42,584 bases of DNA. Origin: an uncultured Collinsella sp. GTDB lineage: Bacteria > Actinomycetota > Coriobacteriia > Coriobacteriales > Coriobacteriaceae. Numbering within the stretch: position 1 is the stretch's first letter; each line of letters begins with the position of its first letter. Location: contig UQVT01000003.1 in assembly GCA_900544465.1 (NCBI GenBank), positions 1 to 42,584 of the forward strand, read 5' to 3'. This document shows positions 9,250 through 19,106 of this stretch, piece by piece. A model generated the notes under the pieces. That model saw only the letters and a program-made list of their open reading frames with translations. It was not told the DNA's origin and searched no databases. Made by a program: the position numbers and the translations under genes.

Positions 9250-10185
9250 ATGAACGAACTTAATAGTGACAAGATTGACAATCCTGAAGATAATACTCAG
9301 GAAAATGAAGAGGTTGAGAATTCTTCGATTAAAAAGCGGGTAATTATTGGTGCCGGTATTGTTGCTTTGCTCATTGCTGGTTGTGTCGGTGGTTATGCTG
9401 GTTACAATTACAAACAAGCATGTAGTGAACATAATCAGCAGGTTGAAGTTTTGTATTCAAAGGCTAGCGATAGTGTTGCTGCCTTTAAGGTTGATCCTGG
9501 GCTACTAACTTTTGAGCAACGTCTTGATACCATTAAAAATGCTCAAAATAATAAAGAGATTTTGAATAAAGAAATCTCTAATGACAGTTTTAAGTATGCG
9601 GATGGCACTTCCCCTGATTGGACGAAGTTGCTCAATAAATACGATTCCATTATTAAAGGCTGCCGTAAGGCTCAAAATAATGAGTGGAATACTTCTGTAA
9701 CTGACCATGTTAATTTTGATGTAAATTCTACTGAAGATACTGACTCTCTCCAACAGCATATTAATAGCCTCAATGGTCTTCTTAATGATATTTCTAATAA
9801 AGATAATCAGAAGCTTATTTTTGAAGATGCCAAAAAGGATTCTAATCTGTTCATTGATCAAATCAATGAACAGATTAGTCGTTATCAAACTCGTATTGAT
9901 GATGTAAATAAGGCAAAAGCAGAGGCTGAGGCGAAGACTCAAGAGGAAGTGGCGCAGACTCAGCAGCAGGCTTCTCAGCAAAATAATTATTCCAACAATT
10001 CTTATAGCGGTAATAATTATTCTGGTGGAAGCGGCTATTCGGGAGGCTCCTCTAACGGCGGCGGTAAAGTAGTCATTAAAACTCTGGATGTTTATGACGA
10101 AAATGGCAATTATGTGGGGTCTACTCATTGGTATAGCGATGGTACCTGTGACGATCCCTATTCTGCTGGTATGGGCGGATTTTAA
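9250..10185 (+). CDS. Membrane-anchored protein of unknown function, AT-rich
   Basis: I do not recognise this 311-residue protein. It has an acidic cytoplasmic N-terminus (1-27), a KKR positive patch, then one hydrophobic segment at about 31-51. A long, mostly helical Asn/Asp/Lys/Gln-rich region follows (about 60-235), including an Ala/Glu/Gln coiled-coil-like stretch near 220-237. Next is a low-complexity Ser/Gly/Asn/Tyr segment (about 240-270) and a short tail with YDENGNYVGSTHWYSDG. The layout predicts a single-pass membrane protein with the bulk outside. GAGGGG precedes ATG 9250. Base composition is far more AT-rich than the neighbours, which suggests recent acquisition or relaxed codon selection. 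Confidence 0.75.
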   Translation: MNELNSDKIDNPEDNTQENEEVENSSIKKRVIIGAGIVALLIAGCVGGYAGYNYKQACSEHNQQVEVLYSKASDSVAAFKVDPGLLTFEQRLDTIKNAQNNKEILNKEISNDSFKYADGTSPDWTKLLNKYDSIIKGCRKAQNNEWNTSVTDHVNFDVNSTEDTDSLQQHINSLNGLLNDISNKDNQKLIFEDAKKDSNLFIDQINEQISRYQTRIDDVNKAKAEAEAKTQEEVAQTQQQASQQNNYSNNSYSGNNYSGGSGYSGGSSNGGGKVVIKTLDVYDENGNYVGSTHWYSDGTCDDPYSAGMGGF

Positions 10186-10229
10186 AATATACTAATTTTT
10201 AAAAATAATTATCGACCCATAGCGCAAAG

Positions 10230-10267
10230 AAGCGGCCCCGCGATCGGAGTTGATCGCGGGGCCGCTT
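10230..10267. terminator. Convergent terminator between the AT-rich gene and the FmdB gene
   Basis: A perfect 16-bp stem (10230-10245 with 10252-10267) has a 6-nt loop. On the minus strand it is followed by CTTCTTTGCG, so it serves best as terminator of the zinc-ribbon gene. It also lies at the end of the plus-strand gene and may act both ways. Confidence 0.75.
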
Positions 10268-10271
10268 GTCA

Positions 10272-10508
10272 CTAGTGGTTATGCGGGCAGTTGGCGCAAC
10301 AGCCACTGGTGGCGCTGGTGCTGGAGCCACCACTGCGCTGGTCGGTGTTGTAGAAACCGCTGCCGTCGAACTTAATGCCGCTGGCCGAGAACGTCTTGGA
10401 TGCCGGGGCACCGCAGCTGGGGCATACGACCTCGGGCGTCTCGGTCATGGGATGCTCAACCTCAAACACGTTGCCGCAGCTCGTGCACTTGTAATCGTAG
10501 CGCGCCAT
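10272..10508 (-). CDS. FmdB-family zinc-ribbon protein
   Basis: A 78-residue protein beginning MARYDYKCTSCG, with the FmdB/CxxC_CXXC_SSSS-type zinc ribbon: cysteines 8 and 11, and 29 and 32. A flexible Gly/Ser stretch follows, then a second Cys/His group at the end (CC at 70-71, C74, then HNH). Family members are called putative regulatory proteins, but their role is not established. AAGGAAGT lies before the ATG. It is flanked by hairpin terminators on both sides, so it is probably a single-gene unit. Confidence 0.85.
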   Translation of the reverse strand: MARYDYKCTSCGNVFEVEHPMTETPEVVCPSCGAPASKTFSASGIKFDGSGFYNTDQRSGGSSTSATSGCCANCPHNH

Positions 10509-10527
10509 AATACTTCCTTTTCAGCAC

Positions 10528-10556
10528 AAAGCGGGCAGATCACTCTGCCCGCAAAA
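10528..10556 (-). terminator. Terminator of the GH13-GH77 gene
   Basis: A 9-bp perfect stem (10531-10539 with 10544-10552, loop TCAC) followed by TTTGTG on the minus strand, 45 bp after the stop of the fusion gene. Confidence 0.6.
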
Positions 10557-10596
10557 ATTCAAACAGCTGTAACTGTACCCTATATCCGGGGTTTTA

Positions 10597-13500
10597 TCAC
10601 GCTTCGCCCCAGAATCTATGGGTGCTGCGCAGGAGCTCCGCAGTTTTCTCCTCAGCCGCAGCAATGTCGGCCTCCTGCGCCTGCCAGGTCCAGTTGCCCG
10701 TGGCCACGCCCGGCACGTTCATACGTGCATCGTCGCCCAGCCCCAGCACGTCCTGCAGCGGCATCATCACGAGCGGAGCATCGCTTGCCAGGGCATCGCC
10801 CATGAGCTCGCTTGCCAATGCAATGCCGCTCGGGTCGTCGCCGCCCGCAAAGGAATGCGTGCACCATCCGGCAAGCGTTGAGGTGTCGTGCGTCGAGGTG
10901 TACAGGATCTTGCCAGGCGTGGGATGAATTCCGCAGCGAACGTCGTAGTTGCTAAACTCCAGCACGTCCATGCCGGGGAAACCGCAGGTCGAAGCCATGG
11001 CGCGAACGCCAGGCGTCAGATAGCCTAGATCCTCGGCGATAAAGTTGAGCGGACCCAGCTCGTCGTAGGCGGTCTGGAACAGGTCTTTGCCTGGTCCCGC
11101 AAGCCAGCGGCCGTCGGCACAGGCCTCGCCGGCGGGGATGCTAAAGTAGCTGTGGAAACCCAGGAAGTGGTCCAGGCGCACACGGTCGTAGAGCGCGAAC
11201 GCACGACGCAGGCGATCCATCCACCAGCGATAGCCGTTCTTCTTCATGTGATCCCAGCGGAAGGTGGGGTTTCCCCACACCTGGCCCTCGGGCGCAAAGT
11301 TGTCGGGCGGCGCGCCCGAAATTTCAATCGCCTTGCCGGTGTCGGATAGCCAGAAGTTTTCGGGCTCGCTCCACGCGTCGGCCGAATCGTCCGAGACATA
11401 CATCGGGATATCGCCGATGACCTCGATGCCCTTCTTGTGTGCATAGTTCATAAGCTCGCACCAGGCAAGGTCAAAGCGATACTGCATGTACGCCTGCAGC
11501 TCGGCCTCGTCGTGGAAGCGCTTGTCATCGATCAGATGCTCGTTGTAGCGCGCGACATTCGCCGGCCAATCGTGGCGCGACAGCCCCTCAAAGTACTTCT
11601 TTACCGCCATGTAGACGCAGTACTTCTCGAGCCAATCGGCATTGCGATGTTTAAACGCCGTGTACAGCGGGTCGGCATCCTCGCCGCCGCGGGCCTTCCA
11701 GGTGACGAAGTCGGCAGCCAGCTCCTCGTGGCTCTCGGGCAGCAGGTCGATATTGCCTGCAAAGGCCGAAGGGCCGGCATAAGGGGAGCGGAAAAAGTCC
11801 GTAGGATTGACGGGCAGGACCTGCCAGTAGCGCATGCCCATGGCGGCTAGGTGATCGATAAAGCGACGCGTGGGCGCACCGATTGTGCCAGGCTTGCCGT
11901 CATCGGTCGGCACCGAGGTGATGTGGCACACGACGCCCGCGCCGTGATCGAGCGGCTCCTGCAGGCGCTTCTCGGCATGGTGATAGATGATCGAAGAGCC
12001 CAGCGGGTACAGGTCGAGCGTAACCGTGCCGTTGTGGATCTCGCACTCGTGGCCGCTAATCACGTCGCTCGCACATTCGCCGAGCGCTGGGATCGTCACG
12101 CAGTGCGAATTGCGCAGGCTGCGGTTGATGATAACCGTCGCGGCCTCGCCGTCTTTGCCCGTGCGGGTGTAGGCCAAGACGTCGTCGTTGAGCGCAAAGG
12201 CCTTGATTTCGCCATCGACCATAAAAGGCAGCGCGCGACGCACGGCAGACGCGTTCTTAACGATAGCCAGCGTATCGAAGTCGTGCAGGTCTTCCTTCAA
12301 AGGCAGGGTGCGGCGGTTGCCCGGATCGGTGAGGCCCTCCAGGCCGTACTCATCGCCATAATAGATCGAAGGCACGCCCGGGAAGGTCATCTGCATGAGC
12401 GTCGCCAACCAAAAGCGGCTCTTGGCCAAGCCCATGGAATTCTCGTCCAGGCGCCACTTGCTGCGCTCGCTCTCGGGTAGCTGCGACTCGTCGGGGCCGC
12501 CGCCGAGCACCGAGATAATGCGCGGGCGGTCGTGGCTCGAAAGCAGATTGAGTGCGCAGGCCAGTGCCTCGCGCGGGTAGTTCTCGCGCAGGGTTTCGAT
12601 ATCCTCGGCTGCCTGGTAGGCGTTCTTGTAGCCCATCAAAAAGCCGATGACCATGTCGCGGAAGGGGTAATCCATAGCAGAGTCCAGCTCGGAGCCCTGC
12701 AGGTAGCGGCGCAGATGGCCGTAGCTGATCTTGTTGGAGGCATCCTCCCAGACCTCGCCGAGCAGCAGCGCATCGGGTTTCTCGGCGAGCACGGCCTTTT
12801 TAATCTCGGCCAGGAAGTCGTCGGAAAGCTCGTCGGCCACGTCCAGACGCCAGCCATGGGCGCCGGCGCGCAGCCATTTGCGGATCACGCCGTCCTTGCC
12901 CAGGAGCCGCTCGCGTACCAGCTCGGAGCTCTCATTGATGGCGGGCATGTTGCCCACGCCCCACCAGCAGTCATACGAACCGTCCTCATGGAAGTAAAAC
13001 GCATCGCGCCACGGCGAGTCCTCGCTCTGCCATGCACCGACGCCGGGGTAGTTGCCGTAGCGGTTAAAGTAGATCGAGTCGTCGCCCGTATGGTTGAAGA
13101 CGCCGTCCAGGATAATGGAAATGCCGAGCTTCTCAGCCGCCTCGCACAGCTCCGTAAAGTCCTGCTCGGTGCCCAGAATCGGGTCAATCTTGGTGTAGTC
13201 GGCCGTATCGTAGCGGTGGTTGCTCGCGGCCTCAAAGATGGGGTTGAGGTAGATGGCCGTAAAGCCTAGCTCGGCAATGCGAGGTAGGTCATTTTGGATA
13301 CCCTTGAGCGAACCGCCGTAAAAGTCCCAGGTCTTGATGGAGCCATCTTCGGCACGCTCGTACACGGGCGGCTCGTTCCAGTCCTCGACCATGCGGCGCT
13401 GGATTCCGTTGCGTGGTTTTTCGACCTCGGCCAGCGTGCGCTCGCGCCAGTTTTCGTCGCGGGCATAGCGGTCGGGGAAGATCTGGTAGACCATACCGCG

Positions 13501-13893
13501 CTCGTACCAGGTGGGACGGTTTTCGCGCTGCTTATAGACGGTAATCTGGAAAGATGGAACCTCGGCGTAGTCGTAGGTTACGCCCTCGCCACCGGTGCGA
13601 CCCTGCGGTGCACCCAAACGGACCTCGGGCTGGCCCTCGATATTGCAGATAAAGCTGTACCAGATAAGACAGGGCTCGGTGCACTCAAGCTCTGCAGTAA
13701 ATATGCCGTCGCCCTCGTGCGCCATGGGATACAGAGACTCACCGATTTCATCGACCCAGGTACGCAGGGTAAGGGTTGCCTGGTTGGGGTCGGCATCCTC
13801 CAAAATCACCGATAGCGAAACGGAAGTTCCAGTGGTCACAGCGCCAAACGGAGTACGAAACTGCGGTAGACGGCTGTTGTGAATCAATCTCAT
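10597..13893 (-). CDS. Fusion of GH13 alpha-glucan hydrolase and GH77 4-alpha-glucanotransferase
   Basis: This 1098-residue protein joins two alpha-glucan enzymes. Residues 1-125 look like an N-terminal beta-sandwich of the neopullulanase kind. Residues about 130-640 are a GH13 barrel with DGVFNH at 263-268, nucleophile Asp351 in GWRLD, acid Glu380 in GEVWED and SHD at 453-455. Residues about 645-1098 are a GH77 amylomaltase with Asp908 in RLDHF, Glu954 in AEDLG, Asp1003 in HDT and the 250s-type loop near 861-876. It probably trims branches or maltodextrins and re-forms longer chains. Similar fusions are annotated in Firmicutes as bifunctional glycogen debranching/4-alpha-glucanotransferase. 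The ribosome-binding site is weak. Two TGGTAAA-type sites lie upstream. Confidence 0.93.
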   Translation of the reverse strand: MRLIHNSRLPQFRTPFGAVTTGTSVSLSVILEDADPNQATLTLRTWVDEIGESLYPMAHEGDGIFTAELECTEPCLIWYSFICNIEGQPEVRLGAPQGRTGGEGVTYDYAEVPSFQITVYKQRENRPTWYERGMVYQIFPDRYARDENWRERTLAEVEKPRNGIQRRMVEDWNEPPVYERAEDGSIKTWDFYGGSLKGIQNDLPRIAELGFTAIYLNPIFEAASNHRYDTADYTKIDPILGTEQDFTELCEAAEKLGISIILDGVFNHTGDDSIYFNRYGNYPGVGAWQSEDSPWRDAFYFHEDGSYDCWWGVGNMPAINESSELVRERLLGKDGVIRKWLRAGAHGWRLDVADELSDDFLAEIKKAVLAEKPDALLLGEVWEDASNKISYGHLRRYLQGSELDSAMDYPFRDMVIGFLMGYKNAYQAAEDIETLRENYPREALACALNLLSSHDRPRIISVLGGGPDESQLPESERSKWRLDENSMGLAKSRFWLATLMQMTFPGVPSIYYGDEYGLEGLTDPGNRRTLPLKEDLHDFDTLAIVKNASAVRRALPFMVDGEIKAFALNDDVLAYTRTGKDGEAATVIINRSLRNSHCVTIPALGECASDVISGHECEIHNGTVTLDLYPLGSSIIYHHAEKRLQEPLDHGAGVVCHITSVPTDDGKPGTIGAPTRRFIDHLAAMGMRYWQVLPVNPTDFFRSPYAGPSAFAGNIDLLPESHEELAADFVTWKARGGEDADPLYTAFKHRNADWLEKYCVYMAVKKYFEGLSRHDWPANVARYNEHLIDDKRFHDEAELQAYMQYRFDLAWCELMNYAHKKGIEVIGDIPMYVSDDSADAWSEPENFWLSDTGKAIEISGAPPDNFAPEGQVWGNPTFRWDHMKKNGYRWWMDRLRRAFALYDRVRLDHFLGFHSYFSIPAGEACADGRWLAGPGKDLFQTAYDELGPLNFIAEDLGYLTPGVRAMASTCGFPGMDVLEFSNYDVRCGIHPTPGKILYTSTHDTSTLAGWCTHSFAGGDDPSGIALASELMGDALASDAPLVMMPLQDVLGLGDDARMNVPGVATGNWTWQAQEADIAAAEEKTAELLRSTHRFWGEA

Positions 13894-13976
13894 AATACGG
13901 TCCAGTTCAATAGAATCACGGCCTGAGGGCCATGGGCTTTACGCACAGGATGTAAGTATATCTGTTGTACACAGGC

Positions 13977-14000
13977 TGTATAAACAACATCCGTTTACCA
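13977..14000 (-). promoter_or_regulatory. Putative promoter -10 and operator of the fusion gene
   Basis: Read on the minus strand, TGGTAAAC (14000-13993) is followed by TATACA (13982-13977), a plausible -10 box. No good -35 was seen. The motif matches others upstream of glgB. Confidence 0.4.
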
Positions 14001-14020
14001 TCGGCGAACGGTTGTCCTAG

Positions 14021-14035
14021 AAAATCGTTTTACCA
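14021..14035 (-). promoter_or_regulatory. Putative LacI-type operator TGGTAAAACGATTTT
   Basis: The 15-mer TGGTAAAACGATTTT on the minus strand differs at one base from TGGTAAAACGTTTTT at 24166-24180 upstream of glgB. It is near-palindromic around a central CG, as LacI-family operators often are. The regulator gene is not in this window. Confidence 0.5.
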
Positions 14036-14099
14036 CCCAAATTATCGCGATATTCAAAAACGTCTATACCGATACTATTTGTAGTTAAACAAAAGTACC

Positions 14100-14233
14100 T
14101 CGGTTTACTACGATGAATTGGATGATCTCAACCACGGTCATTATGATGATATTAAAACCGCAGGTAGAAGCGTTGCCAATTTCATAGAATACTCTCCGTG
14201 GTCGGCCGGAGCCATTTTGTCGTAGTAAACCGG
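14100..14233. repeat. Imperfect long inverted repeat in the 430-bp gap between the fusion gene and glgA
   Basis: CGGTTTACTACGA at 14101-14113 returns inverted at 14221-14233, and similarity continues inward (ACCACGG-type blocks) for roughly 37 bp with mismatches. The interior has no supported open frame. The rest of the 13894-14324 gap holds the two operator-like sites and the glgA terminator hairpin. Confidence 0.55.
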
Positions 14234-14255
14234 CCCTTTATTTAATAGAGAAGTT

Positions 14256-14300
14256 CAACGCAATAGAGGGCGCCTGGTTGGGGCGCCCTCTATTGCGTTG
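14256..14300 (-). terminator. Terminator hairpin after glgA
   Basis: A perfect 19-bp stem (14256-14274 with 14282-14300, 7-nt loop) 25 bp after the glgA stop. The minus-strand tail AACTTCTCTATT is only moderately T-rich. It ends the glg operon. Confidence 0.7.
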
Positions 14301-14324
14301 ATGATTAAGTTTTAATCGTCCGGA

Positions 14325-16631
<2,307 letters not shown>

Positions 16632-16653
16632 ATTGTCTCCCTGTTGCAATTCG

Positions 16654-16689
16654 AGAATAGCCGCCTGGCGCAAACCGGGCGGCTATTCT
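16654..16689. repeat. Intercistronic hairpin between glgD and glgA
   Basis: 12-bp perfect arms at 16654-16665 and 16678-16689. It lies between two genes of one operon and has no T-run, so it is more likely an mRNA-stability or partial attenuation element than a full terminator. Confidence 0.6.
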
Positions 16690-16720
16690 ACGTGTTACGA
16701 GCGATGTTGCGGTGCCAAAG

Positions 16721-17848
16721 CTAGCTCGCGTTGGTGATATCAGAAGTTAACGGAGCCTTGCCCAGCACCAAGATGTTCTCGGGCGTGCCGCGAAGCTCGG
16801 TGTTGGTGGGAACCACGTTGTTCTTGTCCAGGATGGCGTTCTCAACGCGGGCGCCGCTCTTGATGATGCAGCTCTGGTTGATGATCGAATTGGTCACCGA
16901 GGCGCCTTCCTCAACCACAACGCCGCGCGACAGGATCGAGTTGCGCACGGTGCCCTTGATGATGCAGCCGGCCGAGATGATCGAGTTGCAGGCGTGGCTG
17001 CCGGTCGCATAGCGCGAAGGCGGCACGTCGTGAGCCTTGGTCAGAATCGGGCGCTCGGGGTCAAAGAGATGGTCGGCCACGGTCTGGTCGAGCAGGTCCA
17101 TGCTGCGACGATACAGCGACTTCTCGCTAAACACGCCCACGACCTCGCCCTTGTACTCGTAGCTGCACACGTCGATGTTGCCAAAGTCGCCCTGTAGTGC
17201 CTCGAGCAGGTCCAGATAGTCGGCGGCCTGGTAGTGGTCGATGATCTCGAGCAGCGTCTCGCGGTTGACGATGCAGCAGTCCATAGACGCGTTGTCGCCA
17301 TACACGACGCCGGCGCTGACGCCCGTCAGACGGCCGTTCTCGTTGATCTGCAGCTTGGTCTCGTCATCTACGTTGCGCGTGGCCTTGCAGTACACCACGG
17401 TCATCTGGGCACCGGAGTTCTCGTGCGCCTCGATGATGGTGTTGAGGTCCATGTTAAAGATGATGTTGGTGCCCATCATCACAACATAGGGCTTGTCCGA
17501 GCGCTGGAACAGCGTCTTGTTGGAAATGATGTCGCGCAGCAGGAAGCGCATGCCGCCCTTGGTGGTGCCATACGCGTTGCCGGGCACCATGAACAGGCCG
17601 CCCTTCTTGCGGTCCAGGCCCCAGTCCTTGCCCGAGCCCACATGGTCGATCAGCGAGCGATAGTTGCCCGGCATGACGACACCGACGGTCTTGATGCCGG
17701 CATTCATCATGTTGGACAGCGGGAAGTCGATCAGGCGGTAGCGGCCCAAAAACGGAACGGACGCGATGGGGCGGTCCTTGAGCAGCACGCTGCCGTAGGT
17801 CGAAGAGTAGTTAGCGGTGATATAACCGATGGCCTTGCGATTGATCAT
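16721..17848 (-). CDS. glgD: GlgD, non-catalytic-type ADP-glucose pyrophosphorylase subunit
   Basis: This 375-residue homologue of GlgC has the nucleotidyltransferase fold and a C-terminal left-handed beta-helix, but lacks the GGxGxRL nucleotide-binding loop: where GlgC has LLAGGQGSRL, this reads YITANYSSTYGS. In Firmicutes such GlgD proteins pair with GlgC as a regulatory or activating subunit. I chose ATG 17848 because it starts 4 bp after the glgC stop and GGGGGAA at the end of glgC gives a ribosome-binding site. An in-frame start at 17887 would overlap glgC. Translational coupling fits a 1:1 complex. Confidence 0.93.
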   Translation of the reverse strand: MINRKAIGYITANYSSTYGSVLLKDRPIASVPFLGRYRLIDFPLSNMMNAGIKTVGVVMPGNYRSLIDHVGSGKDWGLDRKKGGLFMVPGNAYGTTKGGMRFLLRDIISNKTLFQRSDKPYVVMMGTNIIFNMDLNTIIEAHENSGAQMTVVYCKATRNVDDETKLQINENGRLTGVSAGVVYGDNASMDCCIVNRETLLEIIDHYQAADYLDLLEALQGDFGNIDVCSYEYKGEVVGVFSEKSLYRRSMDLLDQTVADHLFDPERPILTKAHDVPPSRYATGSHACNSIISAGCIIKGTVRNSILSRGVVVEEGASVTNSIINQSCIIKSGARVENAILDKNNVVPTNTELRGTPENILVLGKAPLTSDITNAS

Positions 17849-17852
17849 CGGA

Positions 17853-19001
17853 TCATTCCCCCTTCCCGATAACGACGTCATTTCCAACGACGGCCGTATC
17901 CTTGGTGGTATCGACAGAGCCGAGCTTCACGCCCTCTTCGACCGTGGAGTTCTCGCCCAAAATAGCGCGGCAGATGTGCGCGCCGCTCTTAACGTGCGCA
18001 CCCGGCAGCAGCACGGAGTCCTCGACCACGGCGCGCTCCTCGATGATGACATCGGTCGAAAGGATCGAGTGGCGAGCGGTACCGTAGATCTTGCAGCCGT
18101 TGGAGACCAGGCAGTCGTCCAGGCGACCATCCGGGCCAATGTAGTGCGGCGGACGCGTGGTGATGTTGGACATGATGGGGAAGTGCTTGTCAAACAGATC
18201 GAACTCGGGGTTGTTGCCCAGCAGGTCCATCGAGGTCTCGTGGAAGCTGGCGATGGTGCCGACGTCCTTCCAAAAGCCGTGGAACTCGTAGCTGTACAGG
18301 CGCTTGCCCTCGCCGAGCAGCTTGGGGATGATGTCCTTGCCAAAGTCGTGGCTCGAGCGCTGGTCCAGAGCGTCCTCCTCGAGCGCCTCGATCAGCACGT
18401 CGGCCGAGAAGATGTAGATGCCCATGGACGCGAGGTTCGAATCGGGCTTATCGGGCTTCTCGGTGAACTTGGTGATGCGGCCGTCCTCGGGGTCAGTGGT
18501 CAGGATGCCAAAGCGGCTAGCCTCCTCCCAAGGCACGGGCATAACGCTCACCGTGAGGTCGGCGTTGTTCTCAATGTGCGTCTTGAGCATCTTGCGGTAG
18601 TCCATGCGATACAGGTGATCGCCCGAAAGAATCAGGACGTACTTGGGGTCGTTGGCCTTGATGTAGTCCAGGTTCTGCGTAATGGCGTCGGCCGTGCCCG
18701 CATACCAGGCGCCGCCGGTCTGCGTCTCGTACGGCGGCAGGATCGACACGCCGCCGTCGCGGCTGTCCAGATCCCACGCCTCGCCGGAGCCCACATAGGC
18801 ATGCAGCAGGTAGGGGCGATACTGCGTCAGAACGCCCACCGTGTCGATGCCTGAGTTGGAGCAGTTGGAGAGCGAAAAGTCGATAATGCGGAACTTGCCA
18901 CCAAAGCTAACCGCCGGCTTGGCGATCTTTTGGGTGAGTGCCCCCAATCGGCTGCCCTGTCCTCCTGCGAGGAGCATCGCGATGCATTCTTTCTTACTCA
19001 T
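17853..19001 (-). CDS. glgC: Glucose-1-phosphate adenylyltransferase
   Basis: The enzyme makes ADP-glucose from ATP and glucose 1-phosphate, the committed step of glycogen synthesis. The 382-residue protein has the catalytic loop LLAGGQGSRLGALT at about 10-23, the conserved FRIIDFSLSNC, and SGDHLYRMDY in the active site. A C-terminal beta-helix follows. AGAAGGAG precedes ATG 19001. It is directly followed by glgD. Confidence 0.96.
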   Translation of the reverse strand: MSKKECIAMLLAGGQGSRLGALTQKIAKPAVSFGGKFRIIDFSLSNCSNSGIDTVGVLTQYRPYLLHAYVGSGEAWDLDSRDGGVSILPPYETQTGGAWYAGTADAITQNLDYIKANDPKYVLILSGDHLYRMDYRKMLKTHIENNADLTVSVMPVPWEEASRFGILTTDPEDGRITKFTEKPDKPDSNLASMGIYIFSADVLIEALEEDALDQRSSHDFGKDIIPKLLGEGKRLYSYEFHGFWKDVGTIASFHETSMDLLGNNPEFDLFDKHFPIMSNITTRPPHYIGPDGRLDDCLVSNGCKIYGTARHSILSTDVIIEERAVVEDSVLLPGAHVKSGAHICRAILGENSTVEEGVKLGSVDTTKDTAVVGNDVVIGKGE

Positions 19002-19041
19002 CGATTTCTCCTTCTGTCATCGATGTTTCTAAACCCATTAG

Positions 19042-19072
19042 CGACGGGCGCGGCGCTCGGTCGCGCCCGTCG
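19042..19072. repeat. Intercistronic hairpin between glgP and glgC
   Basis: 11-bp perfect GC-rich arms at 19042-19052 and 19062-19072 with a 9-nt loop, just after the glgP stop. No T-run. With the glgD-glgA hairpin it may set relative mRNA levels along the operon. Confidence 0.6.
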
Positions 19073-19106
19073 AGTAATGCCGTGCTGGCAAAGGGAGCTC
19101 GCGCGC

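Noticed and set aside
14100..14240. Protein-coding remnant reading YYDELDDLNHGHYDD
   Set aside because: No start codon or ribosome-binding site, stops close upstream, and the stretch is better explained as an imperfect inverted repeat.
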